From the NCBI GenBank assembly GCA_014896305.1, contig JADBKQ010000015.1:1-43599 (forward strand): a DNA stretch of 43,599 bases, in the 5' to 3' direction. Under the pieces are notes generated by a model, which worked only from the letters and a program-made list of their open reading frames with translations, searched no databases and was not told the DNA's origin. The position numbers and the translations under genes are program-made. This DNA is from Limnochordaceae bacterium (GTDB lineage: Bacteria; Bacillota; Limnochordia; Limnochordales; DUMU01). Below are positions 26,661-35,883 of the stretch, piece by piece (positions within the stretch are counted from its first letter, which is position 1; every line of letters begins with the position of its first letter).

Positions 26661-28544
26661 TTATTCAACGGTCACGCTCTTGGCAAGGTTGCGGGGGCGG
26701 TCCACATCGCTTCCCCGCAGACGGGCGACGTGATAGGCCAGCAGTTGGAGCGGCGTCGCCGCCAGCATGGGCCGCAGATCGCGGGGAAGCTCCGGCAACC
26801 CAAACCAGGTGTCCACCCCGGCGGCCCTGGCCTGGGACTGGTACTCCTCCATCCCAATGGCTGCCACCCAAGCCCCCCTGGCCTTCACTTCCTGAACATT
26901 GCCAAGAGTCTTGACCACCAGGTTGGGTTCGGTCAGCACAGCGATCACAGGAGTGCCCCGGCCGATGAGAGCGAGCGGACCGTGCTTCAGTTCGCCGGCT
27001 GCGTAGGCCTCGGCGTGGATGTAAGAGATCTCTTTCAGCTTGAGAGCCCCCTCCGCCGCCAGCGCCTGGTCCACTCCCCGTCCAATATAGAACACATGCT
27101 CCACTTCGGCCAACTGCTGGGCTACCCGTTCGAGCTCTTGCTCACGGGCCAGCACGTCCGCCAGTTGCTCCGGCAGGCGGGGCAAGGCCGCCAAACCCTC
27201 CGTTGACACCTGCCCACGCCCCCGTACCTTCGCCACATACGAGGCGAGCAGGTAGAGGACAACGAGCTGAGCCGTGTACGCCTTGGTCGAGGCGACGGCG
27301 ATCTCCGGCCCTGCGTCCGTGTAGACGACCTGGTCGGTCTCACGAGCGATGCTGCTGCCCACCACGTTCACCAGAGCCAGCGTGGGTACGCCGTGCTGGC
27401 GGCAGTAGCGCAGGCCTGCCAGGGTGTCTGCCGTCTCTCCGGACTGGCTGATGACTAGCGCCCAATCCTCCGGGCGAAACAGAGGGTCACGGTAGCGAAA
27501 CTCCGAGGCCACATCGGCTTCCAGGGGCAGACCGGCGATCCGTTCCAGCCAGCGTTTGGCCACCCAGCCGGCGTGGGCTGCCGTCCCCGAAGCAATCAGC
27601 CAGCCCTGCCGCCGCTGCTCCCACCAGGAAGGTGGCCACATCAGGGGGAGCTCAACCTGCCCTGCCGGTGCATATCGTTCGCTCAGCCGTTCAACGATCG
27701 CGGGCTCTTCGTGGATCTCTTTGATCATGAAGTCGGTGTACCCGCGCTTTTCTGCCTGCTCAGCTCGCCATCCGATCTGGTGAACCACTTTTTGGATCGG
27801 TTCACCCCGAAACGTAAAAAAGTTTGCCTCGCGCCGCTGCAGACAGACGGCCTCCCGGTCCCCGCAGATGAACACCTTGCGGGTATACGGCAGCAGCGCC
27901 GGGATGTCGGAAGCTGCCAACCAGCCGTCCGCCCCCGGCGCGACGATGAGGGGGCTGGAGTAGCGGGCAAGCCAAATCCGGCCGGGGTGGCGGGCATCGA
28001 CCGCAGCCATGGCGAACGAACCTTCCAGTTTCTGTAACATCGCCAGCCAGGCTTTCTTCGTGACCTGCCCCCCAGAGGCCGCCAGCTCTTCCTCGAGCAG
28101 GTGAGCCACCACTTCCGTGTCGGTCTCGGAAAGAAAGCGGTGACCGCGTGCCGCCAACTCCTCCCGCAACCGAACTGCATTCTCCAGAATGCCGTTATGA
28201 ACCACGGCAATCTGGCCAGTGCAATCCGTATGAGGATGGGCGTTCGCATCGGTAGGGGGGCCATGGGTCGCCCAGCGGGTGTGGCCGATGCCGGTCCCGT
28301 ACCGAACTCCCGGGGTTTGCGTCACCGTCTGCTCCACCAACTCCCGCAGTCCCCGCAGCCGGCCGGCCCGCTTGCGAACCAGCAGCCGGTGTTCTCCCTC
28401 TGCCGGGGCAGCTCGCCCGCCGGTCGATTCCGGCACGAGGGCGATCCCAGCGCTGTCGTAGCCCCGGTACTCCAGCCGCTGTAAGCCAGCCAACAGAATC
28501 GGCAGAGCCTCCCGCTCCCCCACGTAGGCCACGATTCCACACAT
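26661..28544 (-). CDS. glmS: glutamine-fructose-6-phosphate aminotransferase (isomerizing)
   Basis: Makes glucosamine-6-P from fructose-6-P and glutamine, the entry to wall amino sugars. The 627-residue product starts CGIVAYVGEREALPILL after Met (Cys nucleophile at residue 2) and has GIGHTRWATHGPPTDANAHPH and VHNGILEN in the glutaminase domain. The two SIS domains include IASGTAAHAGWVAKRW, VISQSGETADTLAGLRY and YIGRGVDQALAAEGALKLKE, and the C-terminus is DRPRNLAKSVTVE. Start ATG 28544 with GAGG nearby. A short insertion after VPEST (GGRAAPAEGEH) is slightly longer than usual. It is 85 bases after glmM. The gap is too short for, and lacks the conserved core of, a glmS ribozyme. Confidence 0.97.
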   Translation of the reverse strand: MCGIVAYVGEREALPILLAGLQRLEYRGYDSAGIALVPESTGGRAAPAEGEHRLLVRKRAGRLRGLRELVEQTVTQTPGVRYGTGIGHTRWATHGPPTDANAHPHTDCTGQIAVVHNGILENAVRLREELAARGHRFLSETDTEVVAHLLEEELAASGGQVTKKAWLAMLQKLEGSFAMAAVDARHPGRIWLARYSSPLIVAPGADGWLAASDIPALLPYTRKVFICGDREAVCLQRREANFFTFRGEPIQKVVHQIGWRAEQAEKRGYTDFMIKEIHEEPAIVERLSERYAPAGQVELPLMWPPSWWEQRRQGWLIASGTAAHAGWVAKRWLERIAGLPLEADVASEFRYRDPLFRPEDWALVISQSGETADTLAGLRYCRQHGVPTLALVNVVGSSIARETDQVVYTDAGPEIAVASTKAYTAQLVVLYLLASYVAKVRGRGQVSTEGLAALPRLPEQLADVLAREQELERVAQQLAEVEHVFYIGRGVDQALAAEGALKLKEISYIHAEAYAAGELKHGPLALIGRGTPVIAVLTEPNLVVKTLGNVQEVKARGAWVAAIGMEEYQSQARAAGVDTWFGLPELPRDLRPMLAATPLQLLAYHVARLRGSDVDRPRNLAKSVTVE

Positions 28545-28629
28545 GCTGCCTCGTCCCACCCTACCCTGGCGGCACCCGCGTTTACTTAGCTTGCCCCGAA
28601 CCCGGTTCCAAGCCCCAAGACAACGTGGT

Positions 28630-30012
28630 TCACTGCAACCCCAACTCGGCCTGGAGCACGGAGACGACGTGGCTGACCGCCTCTTCCACCGCCGCCTGAT
28701 CAGGCCCTTGCGCCATGACCCGGATCATTGGCTCCGTACCCGATGGGCGAACCAGGAGTTCCCCTTCATCGCCCAGCAAGCTCCGGGCCGTGGCCAGGGC
28801 TTCCTGCACAGCCGGTCGTTCGTCCCAACCCTGCTTCGATCGCACCCGGACGTTGGCCAGCTTTTGCGGAAAGACCGGCATCTGGGCGGCCAGCTCCGAG
28901 AGAGGACGGCCGGTGCGCTGCATCACGCCCAACAATTGCAGAGCCGTCAGGATACCATCCCCCGTGGTGTGATGATCCAAAAAGATAATGTGGCCCGACT
29001 GCTCTCCCCCCAACACCAACTTCTCCGCTTGGAGGGTCTCCAGCACTTGCCGGTCGCCCGTGCCGCTGATGACGAGGTCGCCGCCTTCCCGCTGCAATGC
29101 CTGGCGCAGGCCCAGGTTAGAGTAGACGGTGGCGACGACCTTCCGGCCCGGCAACGCCTGGCGACGCAAACGATCCAGCCCACAGATGGCGAGAATGTGG
29201 TCACCGTCCACCACATTCCCTCGCTCGTCAACGGCAATCAGCCGATCGGCGTCGCCGTCAAAGGCAAGCCCTGCGGCAGCCTTTTCCCGCAGCACGGCCT
29301 GGGCACACGCTTCGGGATGCGTCGAGCCGCAGCCGACATTGATGTTCGTCCCGTTGGGGCTGAGGTGAAGCGCGACCACCTGCGCTCCCAGGCGACTGAA
29401 CACGCGGGGCGCCACCTGAAGGCTTGCTCCAAAGGCTGTGTCCACCACCACTCGCAGTCCATCCAACCGGGTCGGCGCGGTCGAGATCAAAAAGTCCGCG
29501 TAATCGCGCAGCGCCGGCCGATCTTCGAACCAGTGGCCGACCGCACCTTCGATCGGCCGCGGAAGGTGGTCCTGGCCTGCCTCCATCTCTGTGACCAGCC
29601 GCTCGATCTCCTCTTCCAGCGGATCCGGCAATTTGTATCCGTCCGCGGAAAAAAACTTGATGCCGTTATCGGCCACGGGGTTGTGGCTGGCGGAAACGAC
29701 CACCCCGGCCTGGGCCCCACGCAAACGAGTCAGGTATGCCACGCCCGGGGTAGGGACGATCCCCGCATCCAGACAATCCACGCCTCCGGACATCAGGCCG
29801 GCCATCAACGCAGACTGCAACATGGGTCCGGAAACCCGCGTATCCCGGCCGACCAGTACGCGCGGCCGCCGGCCGTTGACCAGAGTCCCCATGTGTTCGG
29901 ATGCCCCTGCCAGGACCGCGGCCGCAGCCCGGCCGACACGAAACGCCAACTCGGGGGTGAGTTCTTGATTAGCCACCCCCCGTACCCCGTCCGTTCCAAA
30001 CAACCGGCCCAT
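28630..30012 (-). CDS. glmM: phosphoglucosamine mutase
   Basis: Converts glucosamine-6-P to glucosamine-1-P. The 460-residue product has the N-terminal RLFGTDGVRGVANQELTPE, the phosphoserine loop VGRDTRVSGPML, the Mg-binding FDGDADRLIAVDE, GGEQSGHIIFLDHHTTGDG and the phosphate-binding VRPSGTEPMIRVM. Start ATG 30012 with AAGGAG nine nt upstream, preferred over an in-frame start at 30021 that overlaps the ribosome site. In many Bacillota GlmM binds and inhibits CdaA, and the cdaA-cdaR-glmM order is seen here, though cdaR is shortened. Confidence 0.97.
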   Translation of the reverse strand: MGRLFGTDGVRGVANQELTPELAFRVGRAAAAVLAGASEHMGTLVNGRRPRVLVGRDTRVSGPMLQSALMAGLMSGGVDCLDAGIVPTPGVAYLTRLRGAQAGVVVSASHNPVADNGIKFFSADGYKLPDPLEEEIERLVTEMEAGQDHLPRPIEGAVGHWFEDRPALRDYADFLISTAPTRLDGLRVVVDTAFGASLQVAPRVFSRLGAQVVALHLSPNGTNINVGCGSTHPEACAQAVLREKAAAGLAFDGDADRLIAVDERGNVVDGDHILAICGLDRLRRQALPGRKVVATVYSNLGLRQALQREGGDLVISGTGDRQVLETLQAEKLVLGGEQSGHIIFLDHHTTGDGILTALQLLGVMQRTGRPLSELAAQMPVFPQKLANVRVRSKQGWDERPAVQEALATARSLLGDEGELLVRPSGTEPMIRVMAQGPDQAAVEEAVSHVVSVLQAELGLQ

Positions 30013-30205
30013 GACTCCCACTCCTTGCTATCTAGCTTTCCCTATCCCCCGGGGAACGACGACCGAGGTGCGGATCCTGCCCCGGTGGATACAAGGGAAG
30101 ATTCCTTGCGGCAGAGACCCCCGTCGTGAATGGCGGCAGCCTATAGAAGCCATCCCATCGTGAACGGCAGTGGTGGAGGCTACACGTAAGCAGCAGCGGT
30201 GATCC

Positions 30206-30478
30206 TCAGTTCGTCGCTGAGTGAGACCAGAGATCGCTCCAGACGTCTCCCACGGACCCTGCGCCTGGACCGGGAGCGCTACGGCTACCGCCCGGCCTTC
30301 CCCCTCCCGTCGCGATCAGCCAAAGTACCAGCGCCAAGAGCAGGGCCAACAAACGGTACGAAAGGTCCGCCGCCCGCCAGAAATCTCTCACCCGTCGCCA
30401 GAGTGCGGCGAACGGGGAACCCGGCGTCGCCGGTTTCTGGCCTGAATCGGCCTCGTCCGACCCGCTTCTGACAGCCAT
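30206..30478 (-). CDS. CdaR (YbbR-like) protein reduced to its N-terminal membrane segment
   Basis: The 90-residue product has a hydrophilic N-terminus, then DLSYRLLALLLALVLWLIATGG, which matches the single membrane helix that opens CdaR/YbbR proteins. After the helix only about 33 residues remain, rich in Gly, Pro and Ser, and the stop follows. The normal protein carries several extracellular YbbR domains (several hundred residues). Only 193 bases separate this stop from the glmM start, too little to hold even one YbbR domain, so the missing part is deleted and not merely frameshifted. Start ATG with GGAGG about 10 nt upstream; it overlaps the end of cdaA by 91 bases, consistent with coupling. 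Position between cdaA and glmM supports the identity. It may be a degraded gene or a minimal membrane anchor. Confidence 0.6.
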   Translation of the reverse strand: MAVRSGSDEADSGQKPATPGSPFAALWRRVRDFWRAADLSYRLLALLLALVLWLIATGGGRPGGSRSAPGPGAGSVGDVWSDLWSHSATN

Positions 30479-31239
30479 TGTCGCAACGCCTCCTCGCTAA
30501 TGTCCCAGGTCATCCGCCCGTTGCGTGCGACCGAAATCTGGCCAGTCTCCTCGGACACCACCACGACCAGAGCGTCCGATTGTTCGGAGAGTCCTAGAGC
30601 CGCCCGGTGGCGGGATCCCATCTTGCGGGTGAGATACTCCGGTTGAGCCAACGGCAGAAAGCAGGCAGCGGCCCACACTCTCCCCGACCGCAAGATCACC
30701 GCCCCATCGTGCAATGGCGTGCTGGGGGTAAAGAGGGTGACCAGCAACTCCACCGACGGCTCCGCCTCCAAATCCACCCCGGTTTCAATGTACTCCCCCA
30801 GACCCACATCTTGCTCGATCGCAATCAGCGCTCCGATCCGCCGGCGGGACAGCTCCGCCGTCGCTCGGACCAGCACATCGACCAGCGCCTGCCAGCCAGC
30901 GCTACGGGGGTTGCGCCAGGACAGCCAGCCGGCAAAAGGGCCGCCCTCGGCCGAACCAAACAGCTCTCCTCGCCCCAGGTGCTCGAGCGCCCGGCGCAGT
31001 TCAGGATAGAAAATGACCGGCAACGCCACCAGCAGCGCGGTCAAAACGCGGTCGAGCACCCAGTTTACCGTGCGCAGGCCCAGCCAGCCGCTGGCCGCCG
31101 TCACCACGAGCAGCAAGGCCACGCCCCGTAATAAGGAAACGGCCCGGGTGCCCCTGATCAAGACCAGGATTCGATACAGCCCCCAGGCCACAAGCAGAAT
31201 ATCGATGGTATCGATCAGCCAGATGGGTATGGGAGGCAA
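30388..31239 (-). CDS. cdaA: diadenylate cyclase CdaA
   Basis: Membrane-bound enzyme that makes c-di-AMP from two ATP. The 283-residue product has three N-terminal membrane helices (about residues 8-26, 36-53, 60-78) and the DAC domain with ALIAIEQDVGLGEYIETG, the catalytic LHDGAVILR (DGA motif) and KMGSRHRAALGLSE (RHR motif), then VVVVSEETGQISVARNG. Start TTG 31239 (GGGGGTG about 7 nt upstream). The C-terminus has an Arg-rich tail that overlaps the short cdaR gene. It follows cimA after 12 bases, so it may also be read from the ilv-leu transcript. Confidence 0.95.
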   Translation of the reverse strand: MPPIPIWLIDTIDILLVAWGLYRILVLIRGTRAVSLLRGVALLLVVTAASGWLGLRTVNWVLDRVLTALLVALPVIFYPELRRALEHLGRGELFGSAEGGPFAGWLSWRNPRSAGWQALVDVLVRATAELSRRRIGALIAIEQDVGLGEYIETGVDLEAEPSVELLVTLFTPSTPLHDGAVILRSGRVWAAACFLPLAQPEYLTRKMGSRHRAALGLSEQSDALVVVVSEETGQISVARNGRMTWDISEEALRQWLSEAGRTRPIQARNRRRRVPRSPHSGDG

Positions 31240-31251
31240 GCGGACACCCCC

Positions 31252-32982
31252 TCAGGCCTCTGAAGCCATCCCTCCTGGTGGTTTGTCCTCCCGGGAGGCG
31301 ACTGTCGACTTCATTAGCCCATACTCGATGCTGTCGACCAGGGCCTGCCAGCTGGCTTCAATGACGTTGCTAGAAACGCCGACCGTCCCCCAGTGATGAC
31401 CATCGTCGGAGGATTCGATCAACACCCGTACGCGCGCCGCCGTCCCCGCCTTCTCATCGAGGACCCGGACCTTATAGTCGGTCAGCTTCATCTGTCGCAG
31501 CTGCGGATACACTTCCTCCAACGCCTTGCGCAAGGCGTTGTCGAGCGCGTTAACCGGCCCGTCCCCGTCCGCCGCCGTGTGCAGGATCCGGTCGCCGACC
31601 CGCACCTTGATCGTCGCCTCAGCGAGAGCCTCTTCGTGAGCCGACCGCTTCTCTGAGACGAGGCGAAAGCCGATCAGTTCAAAAAAGGGCTGGTAGCGCC
31701 CGAGCGTACGCTGCAACAGCAGTTCGAAGGAGCCCTCCGCCCCCTCGAACTGGTAGCCGGCATGCTCGAGCTCCTTGACTTTGGCAACGACTTGCCGTAG
31801 CCACTCGCCGCCCAGGACCTCAGTGCTGTCGCTAGCGGCCCCACCCTTGCTGCTGCCAGCGGTGGCCCCATCCTTGTTGCTGACAGAGCTAAGGTTCTCT
31901 GCCGGTAGTAGAATTCCTAGTTCCCGGGCTTTGAAAAGCACATTGCTGACCCCGGCCAGTTCAGAGACCACCACTTTGCGACGGTTGCCGACCATCTCTG
32001 GCGGAACGTGCTCGTAGGTCTGGGGGTTGCGCAGAACGGCACTCACATGGATGCCGCCCTTGTGGGAGAAGGCGCTCGAACCGACCCAGGGCTGATGTGG
32101 GTCGGGGTTGAGGTTGGCGATCTCCCGGACGAAGCGGGAGACCTCCGTCAACGTGGCCAGCGCACCGGCCGGCAGGCACTGGTAACCCATCTTGAGCTCC
32201 AGGTTGGGCAACACCTGGCACAGGTCGGCGTTGCCGCACCGTTCACCCAGGCCATTGATGGTGCCCTGCACATGCCGGCAGCCTGCTTCTACAGCGACCA
32301 GGGTATTGGCCACTCCCAGCCCGCCGTCGTTGTGCGCATGGATCCCTAACACCCCGCCCACGGTCTGTCGGGCAGCTTGCACCGCCTCGGTCACCTGCCA
32401 GGGAAGTGAACCGCCGTTGGTGTCGCACAGGACAAAAGTGTCCGCTCCGCCGCTTTCAGCTGCCCGGAGGGTCTGCAGCGCATAGGACGGATTGCGCCGG
32501 TAGCCGTCGAAAAAGTGCTCGGCGTCGAAGATCACCCGCAACCCATGACGCCGCAAGAAGGCGACCGACTCTTCGATCATGCGCAGGTTCTCTTCCAGCG
32601 TCGTGCGGAGTGCCTCGGTCACATGAAGATCCCATGACTTTCCAAACAGCGTAACGACGGGGGTTTGTGCCTGCAGCAACCGCTGCAGATTTGGGTCCTC
32701 CGATACGGGGCGTTCGGGGCGGCGGGTGCTGCCAAACGCTACCAGCTTTGCCTGGCGCAAACCGAGGGATCGAGCGGCCGCGAAGAACTCTTCATCCTTC
32801 GGGTTAGACCCCGGCCAGCCGCCTTCGATCAAAGCGACGCCCAGCTGGTCGAGGCGGGAGGCGATGCGTCGTTTGTCCTCGACCGAAAAGGAGATCCCCT
32901 CCCGCTGCGATCCGTCCCGCAACGTGGTGTCGAGGATCTCCACTTGCCCGTTACTGACCTGCCGTTCCTCACCCATTGCCAT
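31252..32982 (-). CDS. cimA: citramalate synthase (LeuA-like, CimA/TIGR00977 type)
   Basis: Condenses pyruvate and acetyl-CoA to (R)-citramalate, giving 2-oxobutyrate for isoleucine without threonine. The 576-residue product starts a DRE-TIM barrel with [22 protein letters not shown], then [40 protein letters not shown] and [15 protein letters not shown], and ends with a LeuA-type regulatory domain ([18 protein letters not shown]). The [14 protein letters not shown] form is typical of this subgroup rather than of isopropylmalate synthase. A Gly/Ala/Ser insertion ([15 protein letters not shown]; about 31815-31885) separates the barrel from the next helical part. Start ATG 32982 or 32976, preceded by a G-run; the longer upstream frame is antisense-like overlap with leuB and is not used. 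Last gene of the ilv-leu set. Confidence 0.92.
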   Translation of the reverse strand: MAMGEERQVSNGQVEILDTTLRDGSQREGISFSVEDKRRIASRLDQLGVALIEGGWPGSNPKDEEFFAAARSLGLRQAKLVAFGSTRRPERPVSEDPNLQRLLQAQTPVVTLFGKSWDLHVTEALRTTLEENLRMIEESVAFLRRHGLRVIFDAEHFFDGYRRNPSYALQTLRAAESGGADTFVLCDTNGGSLPWQVTEAVQAARQTVGGVLGIHAHNDGGLGVANTLVAVEAGCRHVQGTINGLGERCGNADLCQVLPNLELKMGYQCLPAGALATLTEVSRFVREIANLNPDPHQPWVGSSAFSHKGGIHVSAVLRNPQTYEHVPPEMVGNRRKVVVSELAGVSNVLFKARELGILLPAENLSSVSNKDGATAGSSKGGAASDSTEVLGGEWLRQVVAKVKELEHAGYQFEGAEGSFELLLQRTLGRYQPFFELIGFRLVSEKRSAHEEALAEATIKVRVGDRILHTAADGDGPVNALDNALRKALEEVYPQLRQMKLTDYKVRVLDEKAGTAARVRVLIESSDDGHHWGTVGVSSNVIEASWQALVDSIEYGLMKSTVASREDKPPGGMASEA

Positions 32983-32999
32983 TCGCCTACCCCCCCTGC

Positions 33000-34154
33000 T
33001 CAGCCTGCGACCTCCTGCGCCAGCGCGGCCAACACCCGATCTCCCATCTCCTCGGTTGAACACATCTGGATCTCCGTTGGGGGGCGGCTGCCCGGCTGAC
33101 CTCCCGCCTCCTCCGACTCCGCCTCGACGAAAGAGGGTAAAACCAGATCGGCGGTGCGCGCCCCTTCGTCCAGCACCCGGGCCACGGCTGACTCGACGGC
33201 CGTGGCGGCGGCGGGCGCCTTGAGACTGTAGCGCAGCAGGAGTGCCACCGTGAGAATGGTCGCCAGCGGGTTGGCCTTGCCGGTCCCAGCGATGTCTGGC
33301 GCCGAACCATGGACCGGCTCGTACAGGCCGGGTCGCCCCGGCTCCCCCAGGCTGGCCGAGGGCAACATTCCCAGTGAACCGCCCAGCTGGGCGGCTTCGT
33401 CGCTCAAGATGTCGCCGAACATGTTTTCCGTCACGATGACGTCGAACTGGCGGGGCGCCCGAATCAACTGCATGGAGGCGTTGTCGACGTAGAGGTGCTG
33501 CACTTCCACGTCGGGGTACTCCTGCGCCAGCTTCTCCACCACATCCCGCCACATTTGCGAGGTAGCAAGAATGTTGGCTTTGTCCACCGAGGTGAGACGG
33601 CGGCGACGGCTACGGGCCAGTTCAAAACCGAGCCGAACCAGTCGCTCCACCTCCGCCCGGCTGTAGGCCAGCGTGTCGACGGCCCGCTCCCCGCCTTCGC
33701 CGGCCGTAGCTGCAAAACGGCCCTGAGGCTTGCCAAAGTAGAGGCCACCTGTCAACTCCCGGACCACCACCAGATCCACCCCCGCCACGACCTCCGGGCG
33801 GAGCGTGGAGGCGCCCACTAGGGCGGGAAAGACCCGCACTGGTCGCAGGTTGGCGTACACCTGCATGCCCTTGCGGATCCGCAACAGCCCTGCTTCCGGA
33901 CGCTGGGCAGGAGGAAGTCGATCCCACTTGGGGCCACCCACCGCCCCCATCAGTACGGCGTCGGACGACAGGGCAGCTTCCAGGGTCTCCTGCGGCAAAG
34001 GGTCGCCGGTGGCGTCGAACGCGACGCCGCCGATGAGCCCTTCCTGAAACTCGATATCCAAACCGAACAGCGCTGCGGCTTTCTCCAGGACTCGCCGGCC
34101 CTGGGCCACGACCTCCGGCCCGATCCCGTCGCCCGGCAACAGAAGTATCTTCAT
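33000..34154 (-). CDS. leuB: 3-isopropylmalate dehydrogenase
   Basis: NAD-dependent oxidative decarboxylation in leucine synthesis. The 384-residue product has [42 protein letters not shown], the catalytic Lys in [27 protein letters not shown], and the signature [20 protein letters not shown] followed by [14 protein letters not shown]. It is longer than the usual ~355-360 because of an acidic/Gly/Pro insertion (about 33076-33136) just before the terminal helix [14 protein letters not shown]. The ATG overlaps the leuA stop (ATGA), so translation is coupled. No leuC or leuD lies beside it. Confidence 0.96.
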   Translation of the reverse strand: MKILLLPGDGIGPEVVAQGRRVLEKAAALFGLDIEFQEGLIGGVAFDATGDPLPQETLEAALSSDAVLMGAVGGPKWDRLPPAQRPEAGLLRIRKGMQVYANLRPVRVFPALVGASTLRPEVVAGVDLVVVRELTGGLYFGKPQGRFAATAGEGGERAVDTLAYSRAEVERLVRLGFELARSRRRRLTSVDKANILATSQMWRDVVEKLAQEYPDVEVQHLYVDNASMQLIRAPRQFDVIVTENMFGDILSDEAAQLGGSLGMLPSASLGEPGRPGLYEPVHGSAPDIAGTGKANPLATILTVALLLRYSLKAPAAATAVESAVARVLDEGARTADLVLPSFVEAESEEAGGQPGSRPPTEIQMCSTEEMGDRVLAALAQEVAG

Positions 34155-35731
34155 TCTGCCTGTGCCACCTCGTTCTGAGTTTGCGCTCCGCTGTGGGCCG
34201 CGCCCATGGCCCGGGCCGCCACCAGCTTGTTGAACGCATGCAAGTACGCCTGCACGCTCGCTTCAATTACATCGGTGCTCAGGCCCCGTCCCAGGAAGGT
34301 CTGGCCGTTCTCCTTCAGCCGCACTACAACCTCCCCAGCCGCGTCCTTGCCCCCGGTCACCGCCTGCAACTGATAGCTATCCAGCTCTACGTGGCCACCG
34401 GTGATACGGTCGATCGCCTGGTAGCACGCCTCCACCGGCCCGTCCGCCACCGCCGCCTCCGTGCTGATCACCCCGGCATGCTGCAGGGAGACGGTCGCGG
34501 TAGCGAACCCAGGCGTTCCAGACGTGACCAAAAGCCGCACCAGACGGTATTCCTCTGGAACTTCCAGCTGGCCGCCGAGCCCGGAGACCAGCGCCACCAG
34601 TTCTGCCTCGGAGACCGTCTTCTTGCGGTCCGCCAGCTGGATGAACCGCTCGTACGCCTGCTGCAGCTGAGCATCGTCCAGCGTATAGCCCATCTCCTGC
34701 AACCGCTGCCGGAAGGCGTGCCGCCCGGAATGCTTGCCCAGCACCAGCCGGCTTTGCTTGAGCCCGATGGACTCGGGGGTCATGATCTCGTACGTGGCCC
34801 GGGCCTTCAGGACGCCATCCTGATGGATCCCAGCTTCGTGCGCAAAGGCATTCTCCCCCACGATCGCTTTGTTCGGCTGCACGCTGACTCCGGTCAAGGC
34901 GCTCACCAGCCGGCTGGTGCGGTAGATCTCCTGGGTGACGATGCCCGTCTCGACGCCGAAGACGTCGGCCCGGGTGCGTAGCGCCATGACAACCTCTTCC
35001 AGGGCGGCGTTGCCCGCCCGCTCCCCCAGGCCGTTGATGGTGCACTCGATTTGATCGACTCCCGCCGCCACTGCGACCAGGGAATTGGCCACCGCCAGCC
35101 CCAGGTCATTGTGGCAGTGCACGCTCAGTTTCACCCGGTCGATCCCGGGAACGTGTTCACGCAGATACCCCAGCAGCTGGCGAAACTCCTCCGGCAAGAT
35201 GTAGCCGACGGTATCCGGCACGTTGAGGACGGTTGCACCGGCCTCCACCACCGCACCGAAGACACGGGCCAGAAAGTCCGGGTCGCTCCGGGTGGCGTCC
35301 TCCGCCGAGAACTCCACCTCGTCCGCATACTGCCGGGCCAGTTGCACCGAGGTCACCGCCGCCGCCAGTACCTCGTCGGGCTTCTTGCGCAGCTTATACT
35401 CCATGTGAATCGGAGACGTGGCGATAAACACATGAATCCGCCGGCGCACCGCTGGCTTGAGCGCAGTGCCTGCCTGTTCAATATCATTCGGAACGCAGCG
35501 GGCCAGCGCCGTGATCACTGGCCCGTGTACTTCTCTGGCGATGGTCTCCACAGCGGCGAAGTCTCCCGGCGAGGCGACTGGAAAGCCAGCCTCGATCACA
35601 TCCACCCCCAAACGGGCCAGCTGCTTTGCGATCTCTAACTTTTCCTGGGGGTTGAGGGAGATACCCGGAGACTGTTCGCCATCCCGCAGGGTAGTGTCAA
35701 AGATCTCCACTCGCCGTCCCATCCGCCTCAT
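34151..35731 (-). CDS. leuA: 2-isopropylmalate synthase
   Basis: Condenses 2-oxoisovalerate and acetyl-CoA, the first committed step to leucine. The 526-residue product has EIFDTTLRDGEQSPGISLN, GVDVIEAGFPVASPGDF, HIEYKLRKK-like region (IHMEYKLRKKPDEVL), VNVPDTVGY-like [47 protein letters not shown], the AFAHEAGIHQDGVLK motif and a C-terminal regulatory domain ending before STDVIEASVQAYLHAFNK, where leucine feedback would act. Start ATG 35731, or nine bases later at 35722, with AAGGAAAGG upstream. It overlaps leuB by four bases and follows serA after 152 bases. Confidence 0.96.
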   Translation of the reverse strand: MRRMGRRVEIFDTTLRDGEQSPGISLNPQEKLEIAKQLARLGVDVIEAGFPVASPGDFAAVETIAREVHGPVITALARCVPNDIEQAGTALKPAVRRRIHVFIATSPIHMEYKLRKKPDEVLAAAVTSVQLARQYADEVEFSAEDATRSDPDFLARVFGAVVEAGATVLNVPDTVGYILPEEFRQLLGYLREHVPGIDRVKLSVHCHNDLGLAVANSLVAVAAGVDQIECTINGLGERAGNAALEEVVMALRTRADVFGVETGIVTQEIYRTSRLVSALTGVSVQPNKAIVGENAFAHEAGIHQDGVLKARATYEIMTPESIGLKQSRLVLGKHSGRHAFRQRLQEMGYTLDDAQLQQAYERFIQLADRKKTVSEAELVALVSGLGGQLEVPEEYRLVRLLVTSGTPGFATATVSLQHAGVISTEAAVADGPVEACYQAIDRITGGHVELDSYQLQAVTGGKDAAGEVVVRLKENGQTFLGRGLSTDVIEASVQAYLHAFNKLVAARAMGAAHSGAQTQNEVAQAE

Positions 35732-35883
35732 CCTTTCCTTACTTTCCCTCGATAACAACAGCCAGCAGCTATGGCCCAGCTACAGCGAGCTACCTGGGCC
35801 CCGGCGGCCTCCCTTCCACTCGCTTGCTACCTGCTCTCCTCGCCTGAGGATGCCGCCCCTTGCTGCCGGCTGTTGTACTTGTC

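Noticed and set aside
28545-28629. glmS ribozyme in front of glmS
   Set aside because: Only 85 bases are available after glmM and the conserved ribozyme core is not seen.
32983-33552. N-terminal extension of the cimA frame by about 190 codons
   Set aside because: It lies over leuB in another frame, is Arg/Gly-rich shadow sequence, and the family N-terminus begins at 32982/32976 after a G-rich ribosome site.
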